Shown here in pieces: positions 20,611 through 32,800 of a stretch of 64,000 nt of DNA. The stretch's first letter is position 1. Each line of letters begins with the position of its first letter. Source of the stretch: Hansfordia pulvinata (taxonomy: Eukaryota; Ascomycota; Sordariomycetes; Xylariales). Location of the stretch: positions 496,001-560,000 of the forward strand of contig BJKQ01000008.1 in NCBI GenBank assembly GCA_006538405.1, given 5' to 3'. The notes beneath the pieces are model-generated. The model was not told the origin of the DNA. It saw only the letters and a list, made by a program, of their open reading frames with translations, and made no database searches. The translations under genes were made by a program, and so were the position numbers.

Positions 20611-22031
20611 GCCGCCGTCTGTCGAGGGCCCCTGGCCACGGACGACGGTTCGTCCTCGTCGTCACTCTCCGCATCGGTGGGCCTCCGCGAGTGGCTGGGC
20701 TCGGCCGTGTACGAGTTGGTCACGTTGCGAGCCCGCGCCTTCATGGCCTGCAGTCGTGCGTCGGTTGTCGTGGCGCTGTCCGCCTCCTGTGCGGCCGGCT
20801 TGGAAAATTTGCTGGAGAATTTGATCGTGGTCTGCTTGCGCGGGACAGCGGCGGCGGCTGCGGCGGCAGGTGCGCCGTTGGCAGCGGCGGTGCGCGCGTT
20901 CTTGGGCTTTGCACTGGCATCCGTGTCTGCTGCGCCAGCATCTGCGGGAGGACTGGGCGCGGGCGACACGCTGTCCCGGGTTTTCGCGCGCGATCTCGCT
21001 TTGGCCTTGCTGATTGGCCGAGGGGCCGCTGCAGGGATGGCCACGGGCTCTTCTGCTGCGTCAGAGTCGTCACCGCTCGAGCTCTCCACGGCCACCTCGT
21101 CGCCCGCCTCCTCGTCCTCGTCCATGAACCCGTCAAAGTCCTCGATGGCATCGTCCGGCACCGATGACAGCGACGAGATGCTGCTCATCGAGCCCGTCCG
21201 CTTGCGCTTGCCCGGCGACTTGTGAGGCGACTTGTGAGGGGATTTGTGGTTTTTGCGAGGCGACTTGTGGGCCCGCGGCGATTTATGGGGCTTCGAGGGA
21301 GACTTGGTCGTGAGCCTCGTGCGGCCGGCCTCGCCCTCGCCCTCGCCCTCGCCCGCAGCAGCCCGGTCGCTGTCGTGGTGGGCCAGGTCAGGAGGCGGAC
21401 CCTCGAGCTTGACCCTCTTGGCGGCGCGGCCGTTGGCATCGGCGGCCGGGCTGGCGACGGGGCCGACAGAGGCGCGAGCGGCGGCAGATGGGGTGCCACC
21501 ACTGGCGGTACCCGTCTTCTTCCTCTTCAGGGAGGCCATATCTGGTGTTAGCAAGTTGGCGTAAGGGGCAGGTCTGGGCTGCTTGGGGGTGGGCCGGCTG
21601 GTTGGGTCAGGGGGATCGAAGTAATCCCGAGCCTTGTTGTCCTTTGAGCCGTCCTTCTTGTACTTTTTGACGAGGCGATGGAACTCGTCCAAGGTCTCGA
21701 GGTCCGCGCGCTGGCAGAAGACGTCTTCGATCATACGAACAAAGGCCGGCTCGTGCGACCTTTGGTCGTAGAGTTCGCGCAGGGCATAAGCGGTGGGGAA
21801 ACGGTTATGGTCAAGCGCCTCCTCCACGGCCGTCTCGACAATCCTGTCGACGAGTTCTTTGTCCTCCGGCTCGCGGGCAGGGGCAGTGGCTGAGGCAGGA
21901 GTGCGGAACTGCGGAGGGGAGAGGGATGGAGGGGGCGAGGGCTTGGGAGAGGGAGTGCGCCGCGGGGCTTTGCGGCGGGATGCATTTCGCAAGCTTCCAC
22001 TACCTACGTCCGTGTTTGAGTCTCCGCCTGC

Positions 22032-22065
<34 letters not shown>

Positions 22066-22664
22066 GTGGCAGGCTCTGTCGTCGTGGGCGTGGCGGGCGG
22101 TTGTTGTTGTTGTTGTGATTGCGCGATGAGGGCCGACCTGGACCTGGATGCCTTCTTCTTGGGGACGTAATCGTCGTCTTCTTCTTGGTCGTCGTGTCTG
22201 CTGACCACCGGCGGCGGCAGCTTGGGGGTCGACACGTCGTCGCTGTCGGCCATGTCGACGTCCCGGTCGGGCTGCGTGTCGGGCGACAAGACAGGGGCAG
22301 GCTCCGGGGTCTCGGGGGCAGGAGGCGGCGGAGCGGGCTTCCTGGACTTGAGGACGATGCGCGTGGTGCGCTGCGGAGGGGCGGGGGCGGGCTCGGGGGT
22401 GTTGCTGCCGGCGTTCTTGTGCTTGCTCAGGACGGCCTTGGGCAGGGTGCCGAGGGGCGCCATGTTCTCGAGCACGCCACCGCGGATCAAGCCGGCCTCC
22501 TGAAAGCTGGCCTTGTTCTGCACCGGGGGCTCCAGCCAGCGATGCATCAAGGATCGCGACCCGTCGGCGTTCGCTCCCCTATTGAGGCCGGATGGAGAGC
22601 TCGAGAGGTGCAAGGGGCTGGAGTAGCGCGACTGGGCGCGCGAGGATCTGTGGTTGGCCGACAT
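17656..22664 (-). CDS. RCO1: PHD-finger subunit of the Rpd3S histone deacetylase complex (Rco1)
   Basis: Rco1 works with Eaf3 to direct the Rpd3S deacetylase to transcribed, H3K36-methylated chromatin. Six exons: 20341-22664, 19728-19824, 18883-19220, 18287-18754, 18014-18194 and 17656-17907. All junctions are GT-AG and in phase, giving about 1,219 aa. The N-terminus (MSANHRSS) carries a conserved segment with ENMAPLGTLPKAVL. A long disordered region follows, with polyacidic and HKSP repeats. PHD1 lies near residues 812-857 (LCWTCSGNGQLLCCDGC ... WYCYDC). A second, atypical PHD lies near 945-995 (LCHMCNKA ... HFDC ... WKCPAHV). A helical C-terminus ends DTSMAE. Introns 1 and 2 (516 and 507 nt) are long for this genome. 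An upstream in-frame ATG at 22757 is less likely because a His-run follows it. Confidence 0.9.
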
Positions 22665-25600
22665 GGCGGTGGTGATGTGATGGTGGTGGTGGTTGGGTTG
22701 GACGGATGCGCGTGTGGGCGAGTCGGAGAGGGCGGCAGAGACGAGGCCAGGGCCCAATCCGCAGTCGCTCGCGCCTCGGTGTCAGCGAGGCCGCCTCGAC
22801 GCACCTCGCACGCGCTCCCTTTTTTTCCGCCGGCGAGGGAGGGCCGGGCCGTCCGTTTTCTTTTCTGCGGTCGCGTCGGCGCGCGGCTGGGGGGAGTGGA
22901 CTGCAGCAGCGGGTTAGCAGATGGTCTGGCAGGGTGGGAGAGCCGGGGTGTACCTGTGCGGAGCGCGGTGGTGATGCCGGCGGCGGCGTGGTCGGTGACG
23001 GCGTTGGTGGTGGATTGCGGTGGTGGTGGTGGTGGTGGTGTGTGGCCGCGCGTGGTGCGTGAAGCTTGCAGCAGCGACAGCAAGCAAGCCAGGGGGGAAA
23101 GGCGGCGCGTGTTGGCGATAGATGTCCAGGGCTGTCCTGAAGCGCTTTTCTGCAGGTGCGTGTGCGGTACTCGTAGGTACGCACCTGGGCTACAGTACGG
23201 TACTTACCTGTAACCACCTAACTTAACCTACGGAGTACGGCAGCCACGAGTCGAGCGAGCCCTCCCGCCTCGGCCGTGCCTTCCTTCGAGTACGAGGCAA
23301 AAAAAACTTAAGGGGGGCGAGATTGCGAGTCCAGCAGGGGCCCTCCACAGGCTGTACAGGCCCTGACCCCTCTGGGCTGGGGGCTGCGTTCCAGGGGCTC
23401 CAGGGGGCGGGAGGCTCCAAGGTTGCCTTTCCACAGCAGCTGGTTCTTAGGGCCTCCCCCCTGAGACCTCCAGCTGACCTTCTGTGCACCACCACATCCA
23501 ATCCACCATGGGAAGGTTGGGATGGATGGATGGGGCAGCATTGACCAGGGCCCCCAAGTGCCTCATTCGTCACAGTGTCAGCCCGCCACTTTCACACTCA
23601 TCATTCAATATAACGAGTTGCTCACTCAAGAACAACAAGCCTGCCTTCCATCCTTACCCACCAGGTACTCCACGAGCTGAGGCTGCTGTGACCACAGCTG
23701 GAGGCACAGTCCCACATTGTGGTCTGCCCCCCTTTAAAGCCCACCTGGCCCAGACTTGGAATGCTGCATTCCACATCCAGGAATTCCATCTGTACCTGTG
23801 ATCTAGCATCCCATCTGATAACCACATCTGGACCCCATCTGTGAAGACTTGTGTCAAGAACTACTCTTCACTGTGACCTCAGGTTGAACACTGGCTAGCC
23901 AGGCAGCCAGAGCCAAACTTCCTATACACAGCTGCTTGTCACAAGCCAGGAAGTTGGAAGCCACCCGTCACATCAGCTCGAGTGTCTATTCTATAGGAGA
24001 AAGACTGGTGGCGTCCAAGGGAGGGGACAGCTGTAACAGGTAGGAGCTGGGCCTCAGCCAGGGTCCATAGGCCAGTCAAGGGCCAACAACGCAAAGGAGT
24101 GAATGACTGCAAGGCAAACAAGCAGCAGAACAATACGCAGCCTCCCTTCCAGCACTTTCAAAGTGGCCTGGCCTCTTTGTTTTGTTTGCAATCGAACAAG
24201 GCACATCCTGCATTAGCCATGACATATCCATCCTTTGCATCCAGCCCCCCCCCCCCCCCCCCCTCTTAACCTGCGTGGTCTAGGGCTGGCTGGCTGTTTG
24301 GTTGGTCCTCATCATCTCCCCCTCTCCAGCCTGCCTACACACACCAGGCCTCGATCGCCCACCCCACTCACCTGCCTGTCTGTTTGCCTCTCTGCCTCTC
24401 AGTCTGCCTGCATAAGGTGTGAGTGTGTTTATGCATGTTCGAGTCACGCCAGCTAGCTGACCAGCACAGCCCAGGAACCTCCCCCCCCCCCTTACTCTTA
24501 AACTTCACACAGTTCGTCTTGACGCAAGCTAAAGCCCACTGTAAGCCTGTCCGCCTGGCCCTCGGCTTGCCCTACTCTTACTTTGGCGACAAAGAAGCAG
24601 ATGCTTTCAAGGCTGGCTGAGCAGGGGAGCCTTTCACCCATGGAGGCCACATTCAGGCTCGGTTGGACACCAGCCGCTCGAGGACCAAGAGGACCAAGAG
24701 GCCGCGAAACGGGAGGCCCATCTCTGCTGCAGCCGGCCGCCTGCCCGGCCGCCTTCGACAACGAATGGCCAGCTGCACCAGCCCGTCCGACTTGCAAACT
24801 GTCAGAGGCCCGGGGAGCAGGGGAGTAGACGCGTCGTCGAGCGCGTATGGCTTCAACTGCCCAATACCAATGCAAGATCCAATACTAGCCCAGGTGAGTC
24901 TCCTCAGGCCACTCACTGCCTACCCGCCCCAGCAGGCAATACGTGGCGCTGAACCCAGTCCTCGGTGCCACGAGGAAAGCGGCTCTACAAACCGAAATAG
25001 GTTAATCGATGTGCCGCCTTCAAAGTGCAAACGGCTCATTGCTGACAGATGGCAGAGGCTGCGCAGCGACAAGGCGCGGGTCGTTGTGGAGAGAAGGCGG
25101 GGAGCTGTGATGCTCGCGGCCTTATCTCCGGGCCTTGAAATGCCTACCACGGGGGCGTTCGGGTAAATCATCGGTCGCTATCATCGGTCGCCTTCTCAGC
25201 CACCGCGGCGTTGCGCGGGTTGGGCCGCGTCCAAGCGGTCCGCTCTGTCCGAGTCTCAGGGCGCGGACCAGATGAACAAAGGCCCTCTCCCGTCTTTGTC
25301 CTCTCTTGTCACATATCATCTCGCAGCGATGCCGTCACGGGTCATGTCATGTGATGCCGTCGCGTGCACTTCTCCAACCCCGCAGGTTTCGTGGTTTGAC
25401 CTTTTGATTGGGGTCGCTGCTTTGCGCCTTTTTTTATTCCGGTATGTTGATTCGGCTGGTTCCCTGACCGTGGCTGACTATCCGTCCCCTTGCGCTTCCG
25501 CACGGCAATGACCCCTCCTGCTCGATTCTCCGCAGCTGTAGACTACCTACACATGTGCAATTGCTGATGCAGAAAGCAGCCCGCATGCCACCGAGGTCGA

Positions 25601-25856
25601 AGCCAGCATGGAAGTTTTCGATGGAGAGCATCGTGCTGCTGGTATCGGGGCGCTGCTACGACGAGCGTGCTTGCTTTCATTGGCAGCGACAACAGAATAT
25701 GCGCAAGAAGGGCCGGCTTAACCAGACCAAACTCCCATTGCCCCGAGGCGCCGTGCCGGAAACCCACCATGGCATGGAAGCAATACGCCGAGGTCCACCC
25801 GTCGTTTGCCGATGGCCCCTGTCGCCATCCACACCACGTTCTGCCGCAAAGAGCGC
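22665..25856. other. Intergenic region of skewed composition
   Basis: Upstream of RCO1 and downstream of CDB4. Roughly 23.3-24.9 kb is rich in CCAGC/CTGCC-type words, with poly-C runs at about 24246-24263 and 24481-24490. It lacks the codon structure of the neighbouring genes. No tRNA, transposase or conserved domain was recognised. Confidence 0.55.
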
Positions 25857-27515
25857 TTAAGCCTCCTTCTTGGCGGGCTTCTTCTTGTTCTTGTTGCCCT
25901 TGTTCTTGGCCAGGGGCTGCTCGAGGATCTTGAGGACCTCCTCGTCCTCAATCTTCTTGTCCGTCTTGAACTTGGTGAGATCCCACGCGGGCGCGGAGCC
26001 CACCTTGGAGATGCCGTTCTTCGTGATGGCTGCGGCGCGCGTTAGAAAGGGCCGAAAAACCTTGGGGGACGGGAATTCACGAGGTCCGCAATCGCATTTC
26101 GGGCACAAACTTACCGAGAGTGGTCAGAAGTCTGGCAACAGGCGCAGCGTCCTTGTCACCCACGACCTCGTACTGGCGCAGGACACCAGAGCGGACGCCG
26201 TCGAGGACGCCGACCTTGAACTTGGTGTCGTCGCCCTCCTCAAGCTGCCGCGTGCTGAAGGGGAAGCGGCCGAACTTGCTCTGGATGGTGGACAGTGTCT
26301 TGCGGGCATTCTGCGACTTGAGGATGTACGTGTTGGCAGTGCGGCGGTGCAGGGTGGCGCGGTTCTCGAGCGTCTTGACCTTGCCGGAGCCGAGACTCAT
26401 GCCCATCTCGACTCCCCAAACCTCACCGACCTCGGGGACGCCGTCGCCCTTGGTGCCCTCGGCGGGGGCAATGACGATCTTCTTCTTGCCCTCAATCTCG
26501 TCGTGCTCAAACATCCACGAGGTGGTGCTCTCGACGAGGTTGACCTCGTAGGCCTCGGCGACCTTTTGCAGAAGCTGGGTGATCTTGGTCTGGGTAGGGG
26601 CCTTGACAGCAGCGGCCTTGGCCTTCTCCTCGTCGGTGCCCGAGGCCAGCAGTCCTGGGGGCACCATGAGGCGCAGCAGAAGCTCGTTGGCGTAGTGGGT
26701 GGCGAGCATCAGGTCGGCGTTGCGGCCCTCGACAACATCCTGAGCCTTGTCCTTGGGCTGGGCAAGGATGGTGTCGCAAACAATGACACCGAAGCCGTCA
26801 ATCTGGGCGCCCAGCTGGATCTTGATGGCCTCACCCTCCTTGATCTCGGTGGCGGCCTCGGTGGCGTCGGAGCTGAGGGGAGTGTAGGGGGTTACGAAGG
26901 TGCTGGGCGAGACGGTGGTGGGGTGAGAAGCACCTACAGACCGCGTGAGCAAAACTTGTCAGTCGACATGTGCCGGACGAGCCCCGACGACGAGAACAGG
27001 CCAGGCCAGGTCCAGACTTACCCTTGTACTTGGTCGTGCGGTAGACCTTGGCGACCTCATCTTCAATCAGCTTGTCGCCCTGCTTGCAGATGTCGATGAT
27101 CTTGTCGCCGGCGACACACAGCTTGGTGACGGCAGCAAGGACCTTCTCGGAAATGGAGGCGGCAGTGCGGAGCTTGGTCAGGTTGTCAGGGTGGTTCATG
27201 GAGTTGTCTGCGAGAGGGAAGCTGGGTCAGCCTGGGGATCGGCACTGCGCGTCTGCGAGTGCGACTCTGGCAAGCTAACATGCTTGAGAGGAGCTGCAAT
27301 GGACCCGAGGCGCGAAATCCATCGGAATTGGACGCTGCGGCGCGGCAGGAAGCGGCGTGGTGGTGCGCGAATGGCGGCGGGGTAGTGGCTGTTGGTGATC
27401 GTCTGGGAGCTGGGACGAGGGGGAGGGGCAGATTGGCGCGGGCGGGAAGAGGAGGAGGGGACTACGAACCGACTTCCTTCTCCTGAGGCTTCTTGGTGTT
27501 CTCGTTGTCCGCCAT
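25857..27515 (-). CDS. CDB4: Curved-DNA-binding protein / Ebp1-PA2G4 homolog (M24 fold, non-peptidase)
   Basis: Member of the methionine-aminopeptidase-like family (Ebp1/PA2G4, S. pombe Cdb4), linked to ribosome biogenesis and growth control and generally without peptidase activity. Exons: 27470-27515, 27022-27207, 26115-26933 and 25857-26029. All are in phase, giving 407 aa, close to the 42-kDa family size. It starts MADNENTKKPQEKEV. The pita-bread core runs from NHPDNLTKLRTAASISEKVL through IQLGAQIDGFGVIVCDTI to FPFSTRQLEE. The C-terminus is a lysine-rich tail (NKGNKNKKKPAKKEA), as expected for nucleolar or RNA-binding family members. The first intron uses a GTTCGT donor; the others use GTAAGT. 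Confidence 0.92.
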
Positions 27516-29735
27516 GTTGAAGGTATTTGATCTCTTGGAGTGGCAGTCTGCAGTATCGTGGGGTGGCTAAAAGAGAGGGGGTGGTTCTCTTTTGCAGCTG
27601 TTTTGTTCTCCCCGATCGGTATGGGCACTGGAGGGGGGGCTTCCAGCAGCACTCTGGACGGCGACGTGGGGCGGAAACAGGCGTGTATCAACACCGGGAC
27701 CTGCTATGGAGACCGGGCTTGCTCCGGATGCTTCTTTGGCCAAAAGGTCTGGTGGAAGCTGGGGTACTTGCGACCACCGCCAAGTTCCCCATTCAAGACA
27801 GGTATTGCTTCCTGTGCGAGTACGTGGAGAAAAGTGTCGTGTGCTGCATGACGATGTTGGGCTCCACTCGAACCGGCTTGGGTCTGGTCCCGTCGCTCAT
27901 CAGCGGTAGGCGGGCAGCAGACAGGTGGGTTGATGCCCTCTGGGCTCCAGCACCGATCTTCGAGTAGGTACCTTTTTACCCGATCGCTAATAAGTCAGGT
28001 ACCTCCCAAGGTTCAAGTGGCCCATGAAATGTTTTGCCCCCGTCTTGATTTTGGTGAGGGGCCCTCCACTCGCTTCCATCCTCCGACACGACACCATCAT
28101 TGGGTCCAATCATGCCGGAGCTCTTTCTGTTCTGTGGATCGTCGGTCTCACCAGCGTGTCTTTCATCCGGCTGCCCGAATTCCCACGGATCTCCTCAAAG
28201 ACCTGATATCAGTGCGCATTGATGAGAACCCTTGCTCCCCGAAGTTTTACGCGCCGCGATGATTCTGACCATCCCAAGAAACATGATGTCCCTCCTCTTG
28301 GGCCCTGTTCGCGGCGACCGAAAGCGGCATGGTCAATACCTCGATCACGATGGCTCTTCCAGCTAATAAGTAGCATCGAAGCTCGCCTCAAGCCAAGTTG
28401 AGAAGGATACCACATCCAAGGCTTGCTGACACCTACTTGGGCCAGCTCCGTGGACATCAATCTTTGCCCTGCCCACCGACTGATGGGAGAGTAGAGCGTG
28501 TCTCCGGGACCGAGCACCTACCCACACCAACGTGCCTGACGAACTGAATTTACGCTTCTTTCCAACCCTCAGTCGTCTACGGGTGACAATCGTGGAACAC
28601 TAGCTAATGCGCCACGCTCACTTGCACGAGCACTTAAATTCTCGATACAGACGCTCTCTGAAGCGCCCGGAGCTAGTCGCCGCTCGTAAGGGCCGAGCGA
28701 CTATAGGGCTAGAGTTCAGGCAGCTGTCCCAACCTCAGATGTTTGACACGAAGTAGGGCTTACCTCGGGCACCTTAGACCAGACTTGGCTATATTGCCAT
28801 GATGTAATATTGGTATTGAGCTTCGCAAGCCAAAAGTTGGCCCTGTTCTGTTCCGGCCAATATGCAGAAACTGACGCCGCGAGAACGACCATCACTGCCT
28901 CCTACAAGCCCAGGGCTTCGAACAGATCATCCCACACGATGACCATTCCATGGCTCTTCTTCGCATCCTGCAGAACTCGGGGCGGAGTGTTACCTCCCGT
29001 TGCTTGTGGCTTGGGGGGCATTCTTCGGCCTTGTCATCCCGTTTCCTTGGAGCCTCGTGAAGGAACATCATCTTCGGCTTGTTGTTTGATAGTCGGCCTG
29101 TCCCGAGGGTCCTCATGACGGGCCATGGAAGAAAAGCCTCATTACGTCAACGTTGACTTTGTGCCGCAGGGACCGAAGCTACGTAAGCCTACAAGCAACC
29201 CTGGATTCGCTCTCAGGGGAACGAAGGCAAGCGAGTGTCCGGAGGTCGGCGCTTGTCGGCGCCGACGTGACCGCGGCCGAGTCAAGAGCCCGTCCCGTGG
29301 GGCCTAATTAGGCAATAGCTCCCGGATCAGTTTAGGGAACCCTATTCATTGCTGGGTATCTATCCGCTCGTTGAGATTCGCTGACGCACTAACGGAACGC
29401 AGCCTCATGGGTCTCTCGTACGGGCAGCTCGCACGGGCAGCTCGTAAGGACGGCTCGCTCGGGAGGCGCGATGAGCAGACTCCAATCCTGGCAACACCAT
29501 GACCGAGCTTAGGCGAATGTATCAAAAATGAGTTAGAGGCGCAAGTTGAGCAACTAGGTAGGTAAAGACATTGCCTGCATAAAAAGACCATGTTGCCGGA
29601 TGTTGGGCGACTCGGGATCCCCTCAAGACCTGACGAAGTTGAAGAATAAATCGAACCAGCAAACCGCACGCAACGCCGCCGGCCTGTCATCTCCAAAAGC
29701 CACAACCTCTTCTTCAGGACCTTTGAAACCAAACC
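27516..29735. other. Intergenic region between CDB4 and the S15-like hydrolase
   Basis: Divergent promoter region of about 2.2 kb. Short open frames on both strands have no recognisable motif, and no RNA gene was found. The last few hundred bases should contain the promoter of the hydrolase gene. Confidence 0.55.
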
Positions 29736-31636
29736 ATGGAGGCACTACGAGCACGTTTTCCGGACCTTACCTTTTTCCCTCTGAGGAAGCCGAGCGGCTT
29801 CAGGCCCGACAAGTCTACACTGCTTGCCGGACATCGCAAGACGCCCAACAGTCGAGCATTCGGGGCGGACACCGTCTTCGAGCAGGACGTCGCCGTGCGC
29901 CTGCGTGACGACACTACAATCTACACCGACGTCTTCAGGCCCCTGACTTCGGACACAGGCAAGCCAGTGCCCGCAATCATCGCGTGGAGTCCATATGGCA
30001 AACAAAACCGCAAGTACCCCCCGGCCCCGGCGGAGATATTTGCACAGAATACTAACACGGCGGATCCGCAGCGCTGCAAACGTACGACCACATGGGCCCC
30101 TTCGCCTGTGGCCTCAAGCCCGAGGAGATCTCGGGCTACCAAAAGTTCGAAGGGCCGGACCCGGCCGACTGGTGCGCGCGGGGCTACGCCATCGTCAACC
30201 CGGACGCGCGCGGGGCCGGGTTCTCGGAGGGCGACATTGCGCTCTGGGGCGACCAGGAGGCGCACGACTTGCACGACCTGATCGACTGGGTGTCACGGCA
30301 GGCTTGGTGCAGCGGGCGCGTCGCGACGGCGGGCAACTCGTGGCTAGCCATTGCGCAGATCAACGTGGCGGCGCGCGACCCGCACCCGGCGCTGAGGGCG
30401 ATTGCGCCGTGGGAGGCAGCGACGGACGGGTACCATGACTTTATGGCGCGCGGCGGCATCCCGCGCGGCGGGTTCATGCCGATGCTGTACCGGACCATGA
30501 CGGGGACGGCCGGGGCCGAGGACGGCAGCGCCATGGCGGAGCACCGCCCGCTCTACGACGACTACTGGGCGACCAAGAGGATCCCCGTCGACCGCATCGA
30601 CGTGCCCATGTACCTGACGGCCTCGTACTCGACGCTGCTGCACTCGCGCGGGTCCTTTGAGACGTTCGCCAGGGCGCGCACCCCGGACAAGTGGCTGCGG
30701 GTGCACAGCACGCAGGAGTGGTACGACCTGTACCGGCCCAAGAACGTGGACGAGCTGCAGGCCTTCTTCGACAGGTACTGCAAGGAAGAGTCCAGCGGCA
30801 GTGGCAGCGGCGGCATCAGTAACAGATGGGAGGAGACGCCGCGCCTGCGGCTGTCGCTGCTGGGCTTCGACGGCAGCGCGGCCCGCACCATCAACGAGCG
30901 CGAAGCCCCCTCGTTCCCGCTCCCGCACACGGAGCACCGCAAGTACCTGCTCAACGCGGCGGACGGCACCATGTCGTCGCCCGCCGCAGGGGGGGAGGGC
31001 GTGCCGGCCGAGCCCGCGCGGCGCGCCTACGAGGCGCACCACCTGACGGACTGCGCCGACTTTGTCGCGCGCTTCGACGAGCACACGGAGCTGGCAGGGT
31101 ACCCGCACGTGCGCCTGTGGATGTCGTGCGCCGAGCACGACGACATGGACGTGCACGTCCAGGTGCGCAAGATGGGCCGGGACGGACGGCTCCTCGAGAG
31201 CCTCAACTACCCGGTGCCTGTGCCCGGGGACCAGGTGGACGACACCAACGTCGCCAAGTTCCTGGGCTGCGACGGCATGCTGCGGGCCAGCCACCGGGTG
31301 TCGCGGATCGACGACCACGGCGACGATCCCCACCACGGCGGCCCGGGCTGCGGGTTCAGGTACGCGCACGACCGGGCAGAGAAGCTGGGGCCGTCGGCGG
31401 ACGACCAGGGAGGCGCCGTCGCGCTCGACATCCCGCTATGGCCGATCGGCATGGTCTTCGAGGCCGGCGAGGTCATGGTGCTCCGGGTCGCGGGCCACGA
31501 GCTGCGGCTGCCGGAGCTCAAGGCGCTGCGGCGCGAGGCGCCGACCGACGCCAACGTCGGGCGCCACGTGATACACACCGGCGGTCGCTGGGACAGCTAT
31601 CTCGTCGTGCCGGTCGTCGAGTCGTGGGCGGCGTGA
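29736..31636 (+). CDS. S15/CocE-like alpha/beta hydrolase (X-Pro dipeptidyl-peptidase-like)
   Basis: Two exons, 29736-30009 and 30072-31636, giving 612 aa. The intron uses a GC donor (GCAAGT) with a perfect TACTAAC branch point and a CCGCAG acceptor; the GT four bases downstream would put the frame out by one. The catalytic domain contains WSPYGKQ, NPDARGAGFSEGD (oxyanion-side strand) and the nucleophile-elbow motif TAGNSW, with Ser at about residue 181. The C-terminal beta-sandwich of the S15 family includes LWMSCAEHDDMDVHVQVRKM. At the positions where cocaine esterase has its Asp and His, this protein appears to read SYSTLLH and HSTQEW, so the full triad is not obvious. The substrate is unknown. 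No signal peptide, so probably intracellular. Confidence 0.85.
30010..30071 (+). other. GC-AG intron
   Basis: 62-nt intron starting GCAAGT and ending CGCAG, with TACTAAC at about 30050. Using the nearby GTACCC as donor leaves the downstream frame one base out, whereas GCAAGT restores it, joining GKQN to the next exon (LQTYDHMG). Confidence 0.75.
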
Positions 31637-32800
31637 GGGCGGATGTGGCGGATGTGAGGGCGCATCGCGCGTGCCGCTCCTTGTGTCTTGGTTGTTTTCT
31701 CGGGGGTTGGGGAGCAGGTGGAAGTTCAGGTCTGCGGTGCGTAAAGACATTTGGCGCTCGGTTAGAGCTGTGCGGTACTTTCTAGACATTAGTCCACATG
31801 AAATCCCGAGCATGAACATGAAATATTCCAGTGGCCACGTCAGACCTGAGGCTTACCTCTTGGACGTTGTAAACACGGAGTGCAGGTACCGATTGCACCA
31901 CGTGCACCGTTTCAACCGTACAAGACGTGGTTTAGTACCGTTGTTGACGGTGGGAGGGAACTCGGGTCAGACTCTGCAAGGTCGCGACGGGTGCGTTCAG
32001 CACACGTCCAATCGACGCGATTCCCATCCCTGCTTAGCATCAGAGATGTACTGTGGGCAGCATCACTGGAGAAGAAGTACATAAGACAACGGGCCAGGGG
32101 CCACCGTCGTGAAGTACCGATTCTCCACGAGGCCGCCATCAGCTGCTTGGTGCTACTTGCGCCGTACCTACTCGCACGGGTCCGATGGGGTGCCAAGATC
32201 CAATGGGCAGAGAGGTCCGGTACTTCGGCGTCAGCTCTCCGCTACATAGAGCTATCGCGTGCTGTGCACCCAATCGACTGGCCCGGGCTAGTACTTTAGA
32301 TGAGGGCACTTGTACCGCTGACTAGCGTTCGAGGTGCAACCTGGAAGGTGGTTGTCGCCGCGAGTCGCAGTCGCCAACCCAAGCCAATTCGCCAGTCGCG
32401 CGCGGCTGCCTCTTCTTCCACTCTCGCCTCGACCTCAAACTTGCACCTCGGAACGTCTGTCGACGCCCACGACGACCCCCTCGCCTCCGCCGCCAACACT
32501 CACCACCACCACCACCGCCACCGACATTCCTGTCGCACCCACCACATACGCGACAGACAGTCCACCCGTGGTTTCCCACCCTGTTCGCTCATTACCGCCG
32601 GATGTTTACGAGGCCCTGCTTTTGCATCCGCGCCCAGCCGTGATCGCCCAATCGACATCGACTGTCTCCCGACCCGGCCTACCCACCAGGCTCGTCATCG
32701 ACCTTTATCCCCGGGGGTGCCTCCCCGCCTCTGAGCCTCGAATACTGTCGCCCGCATTGCGTCCAGCTCCCCTGCCCGCTGCTGGTGAACGACACCTGTC
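31637..32800. other. Intergenic region and SNF5 leader
   Basis: Between the hydrolase stop and the SNF5 start. The right half is CT-rich with CCACCACCACC runs typical of a fungal promoter or 5' leader. No gene is supported. Confidence 0.55.

Noticed and set aside
22119..23213. 364-codon plus-strand frame antisense to the RCO1 start
   Set aside because: The minus strand encodes conserved Rco1 sequence here. The plus frame is a Gly/Val-rich shadow of GC-rich codons.
30344..31369. 341-codon minus-strand frame antisense to the S15-like hydrolase
   Set aside because: Val/Arg/His-biased shadow of the hydrolase exon, with no motif of its own.
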